DNA from: Sandaracinaceae bacterium
Lineage (GTDB): Bacteria > Myxococcota_A > Polyangia > Polyangiales > Sandaracinaceae
NCBI GenBank assembly: GCA_020633195.1
Contig: JACKEC010000018.1
Coordinates: 540,835-604,834, forward strand
Reading direction: 5' to 3'
Length of the DNA stretch: 64,000 bases
Position numbers and translations under genes: made by a program. This document shows, piece by piece, positions 25,595 to 33,557 of the stretch (positions within the stretch are counted from its first letter, which is position 1; every line of letters starts with the position of its first letter). Below the pieces are notes generated by a model. The model was given only the letters and a program-made list of their open reading frames with translations. It was not told where the DNA came from and did not search any database.

Positions 25595-26209
25595 GTGCGA
25601 TCCATCCAAGCCCTCCTCGCGACCTCCCTCCTCTTCGGCTGCGTGCAGCAGCTCCCCGCGCCCGCGACGCCGTCCCGCGAGCTGCCGCCCGGGCTCGCGG
25701 ACGAGGCGCGACGCGCCACCCCGCCCGCCGGCCGCGGCGTCGTCGCGCTCGACGTCGACGGCGAGCCCGCGACCGTCGAGGACCTCGGCGCCGCGCCCGA
25801 CGCCGCGCAGGGCGAGTCGGTCTGTCGAACCCCCTGCGTCGCGACCCTCCCCCTCGGCGAGCGCCCCGTCCTGTTCCGGCGCGGCGACCGCGCCGACCGC
25901 GTGACGCTGCACGTCGGCGAGACGCCCACGGCGCACCGGCGCACCCTGTCCCTCGACACCGGCGAGCGCGTCGAGTACCGCGCCCTCGCGATCGTCGGCC
26001 TCACCCTCGGCGGGCTGCTCACGCCGATCCTCGAGCCCATCGCCTCGATCGACGGCGCGAACATGCACGAGACCGACGTGGCGCTCATCGCGGCCGGCGC
26101 GCTGTCCGGCGCCATCCTGACCGCGGGCGTGGTCGGCCTCGTCCTCGCGATCGTCGATCCGCAGCAGCTGCGGGACGGCGCGTCGATCGAGCTCGATCTC
26201 GGGCCCTGA
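25595..26209 (+). CDS. Putative lipoprotein with two C-terminal membrane helices
   Basis: A 204-residue protein. GTG 25595 starts a signal sequence ending in a good lipobox (SLLFGC). Residues 45-125 are a small beta domain with PEGA-like phrases (GVVALDVDGEPATVEDL, CRTPCVATLPLGERPVLFRR) and one cysteine pair. Two hydrophobic segments follow (ALAIVGLTLGGLLTPIL, ALSGAILTAGVVGLVLAIV). It is convergent with the sigma-54 activator gene, 3 bp apart. The promoter shares the site arrangement of the SulP-carbonic anhydrase operon, so it probably belongs to the same regulon. Function unknown; the protein should sit in the envelope. Confidence 0.75.
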   Translation: MRSIQALLATSLLFGCVQQLPAPATPSRELPPGLADEARRATPPAGRGVVALDVDGEPATVEDLGAAPDAAQGESVCRTPCVATLPLGERPVLFRRGDRADRVTLHVGETPTAHRRTLSLDTGERVEYRALAIVGLTLGGLLTPILEPIASIDGANMHETDVALIAAGALSGAILTAGVVGLVLAIVDPQQLRDGASIELDLGP

Positions 26210-26212
26210 GGC

Positions 26213-27595
26213 TCACAGATCGTAGTCGTTGATCTTCTTCGCGATGGTGGGGAACGTGATCCCGAGGAGCTTCGCCGCGCGGGTCTTGTTGCCCTCGGCG
26301 AGCTCGAGGATCTGCGCCACGTACGCGCGCTCGAGCTCCTTGAGGGTGGGCGGCTCGCCGTCGTCTCGCAGCTCGGCGCGGAAGAACGGCGACGACGCGT
26401 CCGGGCGCGTGCGCGCGGTCCCGAGGACGAGCGCCGAGGCGCTCAGCGAGGGGCCGCGCTCGAGGATCACGGCCCGCTCGATCACGTTGCGGAGCTCGCG
26501 CACGTTGCCCGGGAACGGGTAGCCGCGGAGGTGCTCGATCGCGTCCGCGGTCAGCCGCGGCGTGGGGCGCCCGAGCCGCCGCGCGATCTCGTCGATGAAC
26601 CGCTCCGCGAGCGGCAGCAGGTCCTCGGCGCGCTCGCGCAGCGGGGGCACGTCGAGCTGGAAGACGTCGAGGCGGTGGTAGAGGTCGAGGCGGAACTCGC
26701 CGTCCTCCACCGCGCGCGCGAGGTCGCGGTTGGTGGCCGACAAGATCCGCACGTCGACCGATCGATCCTGCGTCCCCCCGACGCGCCGGAAGCGCATCGT
26801 CTCGAGCACGCGCAGGAGCTTCGCTTGGATGCCGAGCCCGAGGTCGGCGACCTCGTCGAGGAAGAGCGTCCCGCCGTCCGCGATCTCGAAGAGGCCGCGC
26901 TTGGCCTCGCGAGCGTCCGTGAACGCGCCCTTCTCGTGCCCGAAGAGCTCGCTCTCGACGAGCTGCTCGGTCAGCGCCGCGCAGTTGAGCTCGACGAACG
27001 ACGCCTCCGATCGGGTCGGCGTGGTGGCGTGGATGAACCGCGCGAGGAGCTCCTTGCCCACCCCGCTCTCGCCGCGGATGTGTACGGGCGTGTCGGGGCT
27101 CTCGGCCACGCGGCGCGCCATCTCGAGGACGCCCTGCATCGCGGCGCTCCGGCTCCGGCCGAGCAGCGTGGCGACGTCGGGCTCGTTGAGGCGCAGCGCC
27201 CGGACCCGGCGCTGCAGGTCCCGACGCTCGATCGCCTTCTGCAGCTTGATGAGCAGATCCGGGAGCTGCACCGGCTTGGTGATGTAGTCGTCGGCGCCTC
27301 GCTTGAGCGCCTCGACCGCGTGCTCGACGTCCGCGTACGCGGTGACCATCAGGAACGCGACGTCGAGGTTGCGGTCGTCGGCGTCGACCCGCAGGTCGTG
27401 CAACAGCTCGATGCCGTCCCCGTCGGGCAGGTTGCGATCCACCACGACGAGGTCGCAGGTCGCCTCGGCCCACGCGCGGCGCGCCTCGGCGCCCGTCCCC
27501 GCAGAGCGCACCTCGTAGCCCTCGCGCACGAGGGCGCGCTCGAGGAGCACGCGGAAGGAGCGCTCGTCATCGATGAGCAGGACCGAAACCGTCAC
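26213..27595 (-). CDS. NtrC-type sigma-54 response regulator with GAFTDA loop
   Basis: A 460-residue protein: receiver domain (VLLIDDERSFRVLLERAL, phospho-aspartate in DLVVVDRNLPDGDG), AAA+ domain (Walker A GESGVGKE, Walker B TLFLDEVADLG, sensor region EFRLDLYHRLDVF) and Fis-type helix-turn-helix (NKTRAAKLLGITFPTIAKKI). The sigma-54 contact loop is GAFTDA instead of GAFTGA, a variant that, as far as I recall, occurs in other delta-proteobacterial activators. GTG 27595 has a strong AGGAGG five bases upstream and overlaps the kinase stop by 4 bases. Likely targets are the SulP-carbonic anhydrase and 25.6-kb lipoprotein promoters. Confidence 0.93.
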   Translation of the reverse strand: MTVSVLLIDDERSFRVLLERALVREGYEVRSAGTGAEARRAWAEATCDLVVVDRNLPDGDGIELLHDLRVDADDRNLDVAFLMVTAYADVEHAVEALKRGADDYITKPVQLPDLLIKLQKAIERRDLQRRVRALRLNEPDVATLLGRSRSAAMQGVLEMARRVAESPDTPVHIRGESGVGKELLARFIHATTPTRSEASFVELNCAALTEQLVESELFGHEKGAFTDAREAKRGLFEIADGGTLFLDEVADLGLGIQAKLLRVLETMRFRRVGGTQDRSVDVRILSATNRDLARAVEDGEFRLDLYHRLDVFQLDVPPLRERAEDLLPLAERFIDEIARRLGRPTPRLTADAIEHLRGYPFPGNVRELRNVIERAVILERGPSLSASALVLGTARTRPDASSPFFRAELRDDGEPPTLKELERAYVAQILELAEGNKTRAAKLLGITFPTIAKKINDYDL

Positions 27596-29442
27596 GTCGC
27601 CTCCTCTGCTGCCAAGTGAGCTGCGGGATCTTCCACGGGGATCGTCACGACGAAGCGCGCGCCGCCGAGCGGGCTCGCGTCGAGCTCGATGGTGCCGCCG
27701 TGAGCGCGCACGAGGCGGTCGGCGATCGCGAGCCCGAGGCCCAGGCCCTGGCGGCGGCTCGTCACGAAGGGCTGGAAGAGGCGCTCGCGGATGCTCTCGG
27801 CCACGCCCGCGCCGGTGTCGTCCACGAGGATCCGCACGCGGCCGTCGTCGGACCGGGCCGTCGCGCGCACCCGGGGCGCCGCGCCGCCCGCGGCCGCGTC
27901 GACGGCGTTCCGGAGCAGGTTCACCAGCGCGGTGTGCATCCGGTCGGGGTCGACGCTCGCGCGGGGCTCGCCCTCCAGGTCGAGCTCGACCTGCACGCCG
28001 TGCTCGCGCGCGTGGTCCTCGACGAGCAGCCCCGCGATCTCGAACAGGTCGGCGACTGGCGTCATCACGCGCTCGAGCGCGGGCTCGCGCGCGTAGTCGA
28101 TCAGCTCGTCCGAGAGCTTGCGCATCCGCGTGATCTCGCCGCGCACGAGGCGCCTCGCGGTCTCGTGCTCGTCCCGGTCGGCGTCGGTCCCGAGGGTGTC
28201 CATCGCCACGCTGACGGCGTTCAGGGTGTTGCGGATCTCGTGACCGAGGACGGTCCCCGCGCGCCCGATGGCCGCGAGGCGCTCGGCCTGGACGAGCGCG
28301 TCCTGAGCCTCGCGCAGCTCCGCGGTGCGCTCCTCGACGCGCTCCTCGAGCTGAGTCGCGAGCTCCGCGATCCGATCGCGGTCCTCCGTGATCTCGACCT
28401 CGCGCGCGTCGAGCATCTCGAGCAGCGCGCGCAAGGCGCGTTGCACGTCTCCGATCTCGTCGCGCCGCTCCGTCCGCGGCAGGCGCTCCAAGCTGCGGGT
28501 GTGCACCCCGCGGACCTGCGCGGCGAGGCGCTGGAGCGGACCGGTGAGGAGGCGGGCGACGACGAACCCGGTGAGCAGCGCGAGGGCCCCGACCACGCTC
28601 ATCGACAGCGTCAGGCTGCGGAGGTGGCGCTCGGCCGACTCGTCGAGCTCGTGCAGCGGCCACGAGAACACGAGCCCGAGGTCCGCGCGACCCACCGGCG
28701 CCCAGGCGACGACCCGCGGCTCTCCGTCCACGTCCATCACCACCGCGCCGGCCTGGTCGGTGGAGAGCGCGCGCAGCGCCACCGCGCGCTCCGCCGGCGC
28801 GATCTCGGGCCCCTCGGATCGCAGCATCGCGCGCCCCGAGTCCGTGAGCAGCGCGACCCGGGTCGATGGCTGCAGGTCGTCGTGCAGGGCGGGCGAGAAC
28901 ATCAGGTCGCCGTGGAGGTCGACCACCCCGCGCAGGACGCCGACGACCCGGCCGTCGCGCGTCACCGGGGTGACGAGATCGACGAGCCCGCCCTCGTCGG
29001 TGCCCTCGGTGTAGACGCGCGTCTCGTAGGGGGCGCGGGACGCGGCGATGAACCACGCCTCCCGCGAGGCGTCGACGCCGACGCGCCCTCCGTCGTGAGG
29101 CTCCGCCCACCGGCAGCGGCCGTGCGCGCCGTAGAGCTCCATCTGCCGGTTGAAGAACGAGGTCTGCTGGTAGGCCTGCGCCATCAGCCGCTGCTCGGGG
29201 CCGAGGTCCTCGTCCTCGAGATCGATCTCGGCCATCGCCGCCACGCGCTCGATCTCGCCGCTCGCGAGCGCGAGGTTCTCGCGCAGGACGAGGGCCCGGT
29301 TCGAGACCAGGAGCCGCTGGCGATCGCGCAGCGCTTCGAACAGGCCGTCCTCGAACTCGTCGATGAGCAGCAGGCCGCTGCCGCCCACGCACAGCGCGGC
29401 GAACGCCGCGAACGCGAGGGCGGTCTTGGTCGCGATGCGCAC
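27592..29442 (-). CDS. Membrane sensor histidine kinase
   Basis: A 616-residue kinase. An N-terminal helix (ALAFAAFAALCVGGSGLLL), a periplasmic sensor of about 250 residues with Cache-like features (DASREAWFIAASRAPYETRV, DLVTPVTRDGRVVGVLRGVVDL), a second helix (LSMSVVGALALLTGFVVARL), HAMP, a coiled coil (ELATQLEERVEERTAELREA), the phosphoacceptor helix (VLGHEIRNTLNAVSVAM) and the ATPase domain with N-box NLLRNAVDAAAGG and GLGLGLAIAD. The GTG start gives the first helix directly. It is coupled to the downstream activator and divergent from the SulP operon, so it probably senses a ligand linked to that transporter (inference). Confidence 0.92.
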   Translation of the reverse strand: MRIATKTALAFAAFAALCVGGSGLLLIDEFEDGLFEALRDRQRLLVSNRALVLRENLALASGEIERVAAMAEIDLEDEDLGPEQRLMAQAYQQTSFFNRQMELYGAHGRCRWAEPHDGGRVGVDASREAWFIAASRAPYETRVYTEGTDEGGLVDLVTPVTRDGRVVGVLRGVVDLHGDLMFSPALHDDLQPSTRVALLTDSGRAMLRSEGPEIAPAERAVALRALSTDQAGAVVMDVDGEPRVVAWAPVGRADLGLVFSWPLHELDESAERHLRSLTLSMSVVGALALLTGFVVARLLTGPLQRLAAQVRGVHTRSLERLPRTERRDEIGDVQRALRALLEMLDAREVEITEDRDRIAELATQLEERVEERTAELREAQDALVQAERLAAIGRAGTVLGHEIRNTLNAVSVAMDTLGTDADRDEHETARRLVRGEITRMRKLSDELIDYAREPALERVMTPVADLFEIAGLLVEDHAREHGVQVELDLEGEPRASVDPDRMHTALVNLLRNAVDAAAGGAAPRVRATARSDDGRVRILVDDTGAGVAESIRERLFQPFVTSRRQGLGLGLAIADRLVRAHGGTIELDASPLGGARFVVTIPVEDPAAHLAAEEAT

Positions 29443-29501
29443 GCCGGGATGTACCGCACGCCTCGTGCCAGCGCCCGAGCGTCGTGACGACGGCCCTCTC
29501 A

Positions 29502-29539
29502 CGAAAGGATCTTGCGAAGGCACCCGAAAGACTCTTTCG
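29502..29539 (+). promoter_or_regulatory. Paired activator sites before the SulP operon
   Basis: CGAAAGGATCTTGCG (29502-29516) and CGAAAGACTCTTTCG (29525-29539) start 23 bp apart, about two helical turns. The second is a perfect palindrome with 7-bp arms. It lies about 75 bp upstream of the predicted sigma-54 start, a normal place for an NtrC-type dimer. The same pair is found at 25487 and 25510. Confidence 0.65.
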
Positions 29540-29580
29540 ACGACGAGCCCCGCGAACGCCGCGCGGCCCTCCCGCCGGAG

Positions 29581-29595
29581 TGGCTCGGGGATTGC
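29581..29595 (+). promoter_or_regulatory. Sigma-54 (-24/-12) promoter of the SulP operon
   Basis: TGGCTCGGGGATTGC differs from the consensus TGGCACG-N4-TTGC at one defined base and is followed by T. Transcription would begin near 29607. The nearest in-frame starts are GTG 29609 (two-base leader) and GTG 29630 (23-base leader). Confidence 0.6.
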
Positions 29596-29608
29596 TGCGC
29601 GCCCGCCC

Positions 29609-31183
29609 GTGGAAGCCACCTCGGAAGGCGTGACCGCCCGCCCCTCGGGCGCCCTCGCGTCGCTCGACCTTCGCTCCATCGTCCGCCACGACCTCGCCGC
29701 GAGCGTGGTCGTGTTCCTCGTCGCCCTCCCCCTCTGCCTCGGGATCGCGCACGCCTCCGGCGCCCCCCTCGCCGCGGGCCTGGTGACCGGCATCGTGGGC
29801 GGGGTCGTCGTCGGCCTCCTCAGCGGCTCGTCTCTGAGCGTGAGCGGCCCCGCGGCGGGGCTGACCGTCGTGGTCCTCTCGGCGCTCGACGACCTCGGCT
29901 CGTTCGGCGCGCTCCTGCTCGCGACCTCGCTCGCCGGGCTCCTCCAGCTCGGCCTCGCCGCGCTCCGCGCGGGGCGCCTGGCGCAGCTCTTTCCGTCCCC
30001 CGTCATCCGCGGCCTGCTCGCCGCCATCGGCGCCATCCTCGTCCTCAAAGAGCTCCCCCACGCGCTCGGCTGGGTGGGCGACTTCTCCGGCGACCTCGAG
30101 TTCACGCAGGCCGACGGCCGCAACACGTTCAGCGAGATCCCCTTCGCGCTCGGCCACGTGCACCCGGGCGCCGCGATCACCGCCCTCGTGGCGCTCTCGC
30201 TCCTCATCGCGAAGGAGCGCGTCACGTGGCTGAAGGACCGGCGCTGGCTGCCCGGGCCGCTGCTCGCGGTCGGCTCGGGGGCGGCGATCCACCTGGCCTT
30301 CTCCGCCTGGCTGCCGTCGCTCGCGGTGCCCGCGGGCATGCGCATCGAGCTGCCGCAGCTCGGCGGCGAGCTGTTCCACGCGCCCGACCTCAGCCGGTGG
30401 AACGACCCGACGGTCCTCCGCGTCGGCTTCACCATCGCCGTCATCGCGAGCATCGAGACGCTGTTGTGCGTCGAGGCCGTCGACCGCCTCGACCCCGAGC
30501 AGCGGCGCACCCCGCCCAACCGCGAGCTGGTCGCGCAGGGGCTGGGCAACCTCGTGGCCGGGCTCCTCGGCGGCATCCCGATGACCGCGGTGATCGTCCG
30601 GGGCAGCGCGAACGTCCAGTCGGGCGGCCGATCCAAGGCGTCCTCGATCATGCACGGGCTCTGGTTGCTCCTCGCGGTCGCGATCGGGACGACCGTTCTA
30701 TCGCACGTCCCGTTGTCGGCGCTCGCCGCGATCCTGATCCACATCGGCTTCAAGCTCACCCCGCCGTCGCTGTTCCGGCACATGCGGGCGCTCGGGTGGG
30801 AGCAGTGGGCCCCGTTCGGGATCACGTTCGTCGGCATCCTCGTGACCGACCTCCTGATCGGCGTGACGATCGGCCTCGTCGCGAGCGTGGCGCTGAGCCT
30901 GCGCCGGACGCTCGCCGAGCCACTCGCGATCGCGCGGGACGACGTCGGCGTGTTCCGGGTGCGGCTCGCGCGTCGCATCTCGTTCCTCAGCCGCGCCACG
31001 GTCCGGAACGGCCTCGAGTCGATCGAGGGGGCCGACGTGATCGTGCTCGACGGCACCGAGCTCGAGTACGCCGACCGCGACGTGGTCGAGACCCTCCACG
31101 ACTTCGCGCGGCGCGCCCGAGAGCGCGGCGTCGACGTCCAGCTCCAGTCCATCCCGCAGATCACCCTGGTCCCCGCGCACTGA
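29609..31183 (+). CDS. SulP-family anion transporter with STAS domain (probable bicarbonate transporter)
   Basis: A 524-residue inner-membrane protein. SulP core: ASVVVFLVALPLCLGIAHAS, SLSVSGPAAGLTVVVLSAL, SIETLLCVEAVDRLDP, GIPMTAVIVRGSANVQSGGR and IHIGFKLTPPSLFRHMR, with 10-14 helices, then a short STAS-like tail (VIVLDGTELEYADRDVVETL). SulP proteins carry sulfate, bicarbonate or other anions; the carbonic anhydrase gene 19 bp downstream argues for bicarbonate. GTG 29630 is an alternative start that fits the predicted promoter better. It is divergent from the sensor kinase/activator operon and shows matching activator sites, so it is very likely regulated by that pair. Confidence 0.92.
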   Translation: MEATSEGVTARPSGALASLDLRSIVRHDLAASVVVFLVALPLCLGIAHASGAPLAAGLVTGIVGGVVVGLLSGSSLSVSGPAAGLTVVVLSALDDLGSFGALLLATSLAGLLQLGLAALRAGRLAQLFPSPVIRGLLAAIGAILVLKELPHALGWVGDFSGDLEFTQADGRNTFSEIPFALGHVHPGAAITALVALSLLIAKERVTWLKDRRWLPGPLLAVGSGAAIHLAFSAWLPSLAVPAGMRIELPQLGGELFHAPDLSRWNDPTVLRVGFTIAVIASIETLLCVEAVDRLDPEQRRTPPNRELVAQGLGNLVAGLLGGIPMTAVIVRGSANVQSGGRSKASSIMHGLWLLLAVAIGTTVLSHVPLSALAAILIHIGFKLTPPSLFRHMRALGWEQWAPFGITFVGILVTDLLIGVTIGLVASVALSLRRTLAEPLAIARDDVGVFRVRLARRISFLSRATVRNGLESIEGADVIVLDGTELEYADRDVVETLHDFARRARERGVDVQLQSIPQITLVPAH

Positions 31184-31202
31184 CGCGAGGAGGAGAGCCA
31201 AG

Positions 31203-31796
31203 ATGCAGCGCAGCTACGAGAAGCTCCTGGAGAACAACCGCCGCTGGGTGGAGCGCAAGCGCGCCACGGACCCCGAGGTCTTCACCCGCTTGTCGACCGG
31301 ACAGCAGCCGCGCTTCCTGTTCATCGGGTGCTGCGACAGCCGCGTCCCCGCCAACGAGATCACCGACACGGGGCCCGGCGAGATGTTCGTCGTGCGCAAC
31401 GTCGCCAACCAGGTCGTGCCGACCGATCTCGGCGCGGCGAGCGCGGTCACCTACGCGCTGAAGGCGCTCGAGGTGCAGCACATCATCGTGTGCGGCCACT
31501 ACGGCTGCGGCGGCGTCGACGCGGCGCTCGCCGGCGGCACCGAGGGGATCCTCGACTTCTGGCTCGGTCACGTCCGGCAGATCGCGCGACAGAACGGCGA
31601 CGAGCTCGAGCGCCTCCCCGATCAGGCGACGCGCGCGCGGCGGCTCGTCGAGCTGAACGTGCAGGCCCAGCTCGATCACCTCAAGGACCTCTCCGTGGTC
31701 CGCGAGGCGCTCGACGCCGGCCGGGTGATGCTGCACGGCTGGGTCTACGACCTCCGCGACGGGCTCCTTCGCCCGCTCGCCGAAGAGCCTGCCTGA
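31203..31796 (+). CDS. Beta-class carbonic anhydrase
   Basis: A 197-residue beta-carbonic anhydrase with the complete zinc site: Cys43 with the Asp45-Arg47 dyad (FIGCCDSRVPA), His99 and Cys102 (VCGHYGCGGVDAAL). VVRNVANQV and WVYDLRDGLL are further family signatures. It interconverts CO2 and bicarbonate in the cytoplasm. A GAGGAGGAGAG ribosome site lies just upstream of the ATG. It follows the SulP gene in one operon, as in many bicarbonate-uptake units, where it would consume or release the transported bicarbonate. Confidence 0.96.
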   Translation: MQRSYEKLLENNRRWVERKRATDPEVFTRLSTGQQPRFLFIGCCDSRVPANEITDTGPGEMFVVRNVANQVVPTDLGAASAVTYALKALEVQHIIVCGHYGCGGVDAALAGGTEGILDFWLGHVRQIARQNGDELERLPDQATRARRLVELNVQAQLDHLKDLSVVREALDAGRVMLHGWVYDLRDGLLRPLAEEPA

Positions 31797-31807
31797 GGCC
31801 TCTGTGA

Positions 31808-33055
31808 TCAGGGCTCGGCGCGGCGCGTCTCGCGCATCCGGACGGCCACGACCACCCCCGACGCCGCGGTGAGCCCAGCGACCGCCCACAGCGACACGTC
31901 GATGCCGAGCGCGTCCGCGATGACCCCGGCGACGAGCGCGCCGACGGCGTAGCCGAGATCGCGCCAGAGCCGGTAGACACCCACCGAAGAGGCGCGCCAC
32001 GCCGGGTGCGCGACGTCGCCGATCGCGGCGAGCAAGGTGGGATAGACCATCGCGGTCCCCGCGCCGAGGAGGGCCGCGCCCGCGGCGAAGCCGGCGAATC
32101 CGTCCGAGCTCGCGATGCCCGCGATGGCGAGCGCCTGCAGCCACATCCCGAGGACGATGAGCCACTTGCGACCGACGCGATCCGACAGCGCCCCGGTGAG
32201 CCCTTGTCCGACGCCCCACACACCCGGGTAGATCGCGGCGAGCCAGGCGATCTGAGTCAGGCTCATCCCCGCGCCGGCGAAGAAGAGCGGGAAGAGCCCC
32301 CAGGCCATCCCGTCGTTGAGGTTGTTGACGAGCCCCGCCTGGCTCACCGACGACAGCTCCCGATCGAGCAGCGAGGTCCGCCAGAAGATCGCGCGCGCGG
32401 ACGGCTGCCCGTCGGGTGGGAGCCCGCCCGAGAGCGTGGCCTCGAGCGCCGCGTGTTGCCGCGTCTCGCGGACGAGCGCCGCGGACAGGATCAGCCCCAC
32501 CACCGCGAAGCCGACGCCGAGGTAGAACGGCGCCGGCCGCAGGCCCCACGTGCTGGCCACGTACCCGGTCGCGAGCGCCGCAGCGGCGACCGCGAGGTAG
32601 CCGGCGAGCTCGTTGAGGCCCATGGCGAGGCCCCGGTTCTTCGGACCGGCGAGATCGATCTTCATGATCACCGTGGTCGACCAGGTGAGCCCCTGGCTGA
32701 CGCCGAGCAGGGCGTTGGCGACGAGCACCCAGGACCACGACGGAGCCCACATCAAGAGGAACGGCACGGGCAGCGCGACGAGCCACCCCACCACGAGCAC
32801 CCCGCGCCGCCCCCACGCGTCCGAGAGGCGCCCCGCGACGGAGTTCGTGAGCGCCTTGCTGATCCCGAACACGACGATGAACGAGAGCACCGCGGAGCGG
32901 GCCGCGAGGTGCAGCTCCTCCTCCGCGAGCGCTGGCAAGATGCTGCGCTCCATCCCGACCATCGCGCCCACGAACGCGTTGACGAGAACGAGCAACGAGA
33001 ATTGCGCGGCGTTGGCGCGCAGCCCGAGGGCCGGAGCGGGCGACGGAGCGATCAA
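31808..33055 (-). CDS. MFS transporter
   Basis: A 415-residue major facilitator with about 12 helices; loop 2-3 signature GRLSDAWGRRGVLVV and the matching LTGALSDRVGRKWLIVLG in the second half. The start is TTG 33055, six bases after the lipoprotein stop codon, with a GAGTAGG upstream; a downstream ATG (MVGMERSIL) would cut the first helix and is less likely. The substrate cannot be read from sequence; the general look is that of drug or metabolite exporters. It is convergent with the carbonic anhydrase gene (11 bp) and is probably co-transcribed with the CxxCH lipoprotein. Confidence 0.9.
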   Translation of the reverse strand: MIAPSPAPALGLRANAAQFSLLVLVNAFVGAMVGMERSILPALAEEELHLAARSAVLSFIVVFGISKALTNSVAGRLSDAWGRRGVLVVGWLVALPVPFLLMWAPSWSWVLVANALLGVSQGLTWSTTVIMKIDLAGPKNRGLAMGLNELAGYLAVAAAALATGYVASTWGLRPAPFYLGVGFAVVGLILSAALVRETRQHAALEATLSGGLPPDGQPSARAIFWRTSLLDRELSSVSQAGLVNNLNDGMAWGLFPLFFAGAGMSLTQIAWLAAIYPGVWGVGQGLTGALSDRVGRKWLIVLGMWLQALAIAGIASSDGFAGFAAGAALLGAGTAMVYPTLLAAIGDVAHPAWRASSVGVYRLWRDLGYAVGALVAGVIADALGIDVSLWAVAGLTAASGVVVAVRMRETRRAEP

Positions 33056-33061
33056 CCAGGC

Positions 33062-33475
33062 CTACTCGGGCGCGCCCGCGTCGAGCCACGCGACGAGGCG
33101 GGCGCGGTCTTCGTCGGAGGGGAACGGCCCGCTGCCGATGGGGAACTGGCGGGGAGGCGGCCCGCTCCCGCAGTCGGAGAGTGCCACGTCGCTGACGCCG
33201 CAGCGGATGGTCGCCGCGTTCGCCCGCACCTCCGAGAGCAGCTCGAAGTCCTTCGGCGACGTCGCGTGACACTCCACGCAGTAGGTCTGCATGAAGTCGT
33301 TCGCGAACGCCGTCCACGTGTCCGCCGGCGGCCCCGCGTCCGACGTCGCGGCGTCGGCGCCGACCATCCCCGCGTCGTCCCCGCCGCCCCCCGCGTCGTC
33401 CTCCGAGCCACCTGCGTCACACCCGAGCAGGGCGATGCAGATCACGAGCGACGAGGCGATGGCGCGCGGGGACAT
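33062..33475 (-). CDS. Lipoprotein with a single CxxCH motif
   Basis: A 137-residue protein with a signal peptide and lipobox (VICIALLGC), then a low-complexity Asp-Ala-Gly linker (DDAGGGGDDAGMVGADAATS), then a short domain with TYCVECHATSPKDFELL. CVECH fits the haem-binding motif of cytochrome c and the following SPKDFEL is common in DUF1549/planctomycete-type and myxobacterial c-type lipoproteins; the C-terminal PFPSDEDRARLVAWLDAGAP is the matching helix before the end of the haem domain. The methionine ligand is not evident. It probably acts as a lipid-anchored electron carrier; haem attachment is not proven. Confidence 0.75.
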   Translation of the reverse strand: MSPRAIASSLVICIALLGCDAGGSEDDAGGGGDDAGMVGADAATSDAGPPADTWTAFANDFMQTYCVECHATSPKDFELLSEVRANAATIRCGVSDVALSDCGSGPPPRQFPIGSGPFPSDEDRARLVAWLDAGAPE

Positions 33476-33557
33476 CGGAGGTCCATACCATCGGCGCCCC
33501 GCCGCCGCTCGTGGTGAATCAGGGAGCGTCGGCGAACGACGGGCCGACGGCGCCGAC

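Noticed and set aside
26213..30655. A 1480-codon open frame on the minus strand
   Set aside because: Coding only to GTG 27595; the upstream part is a shadow of the kinase and SulP genes.
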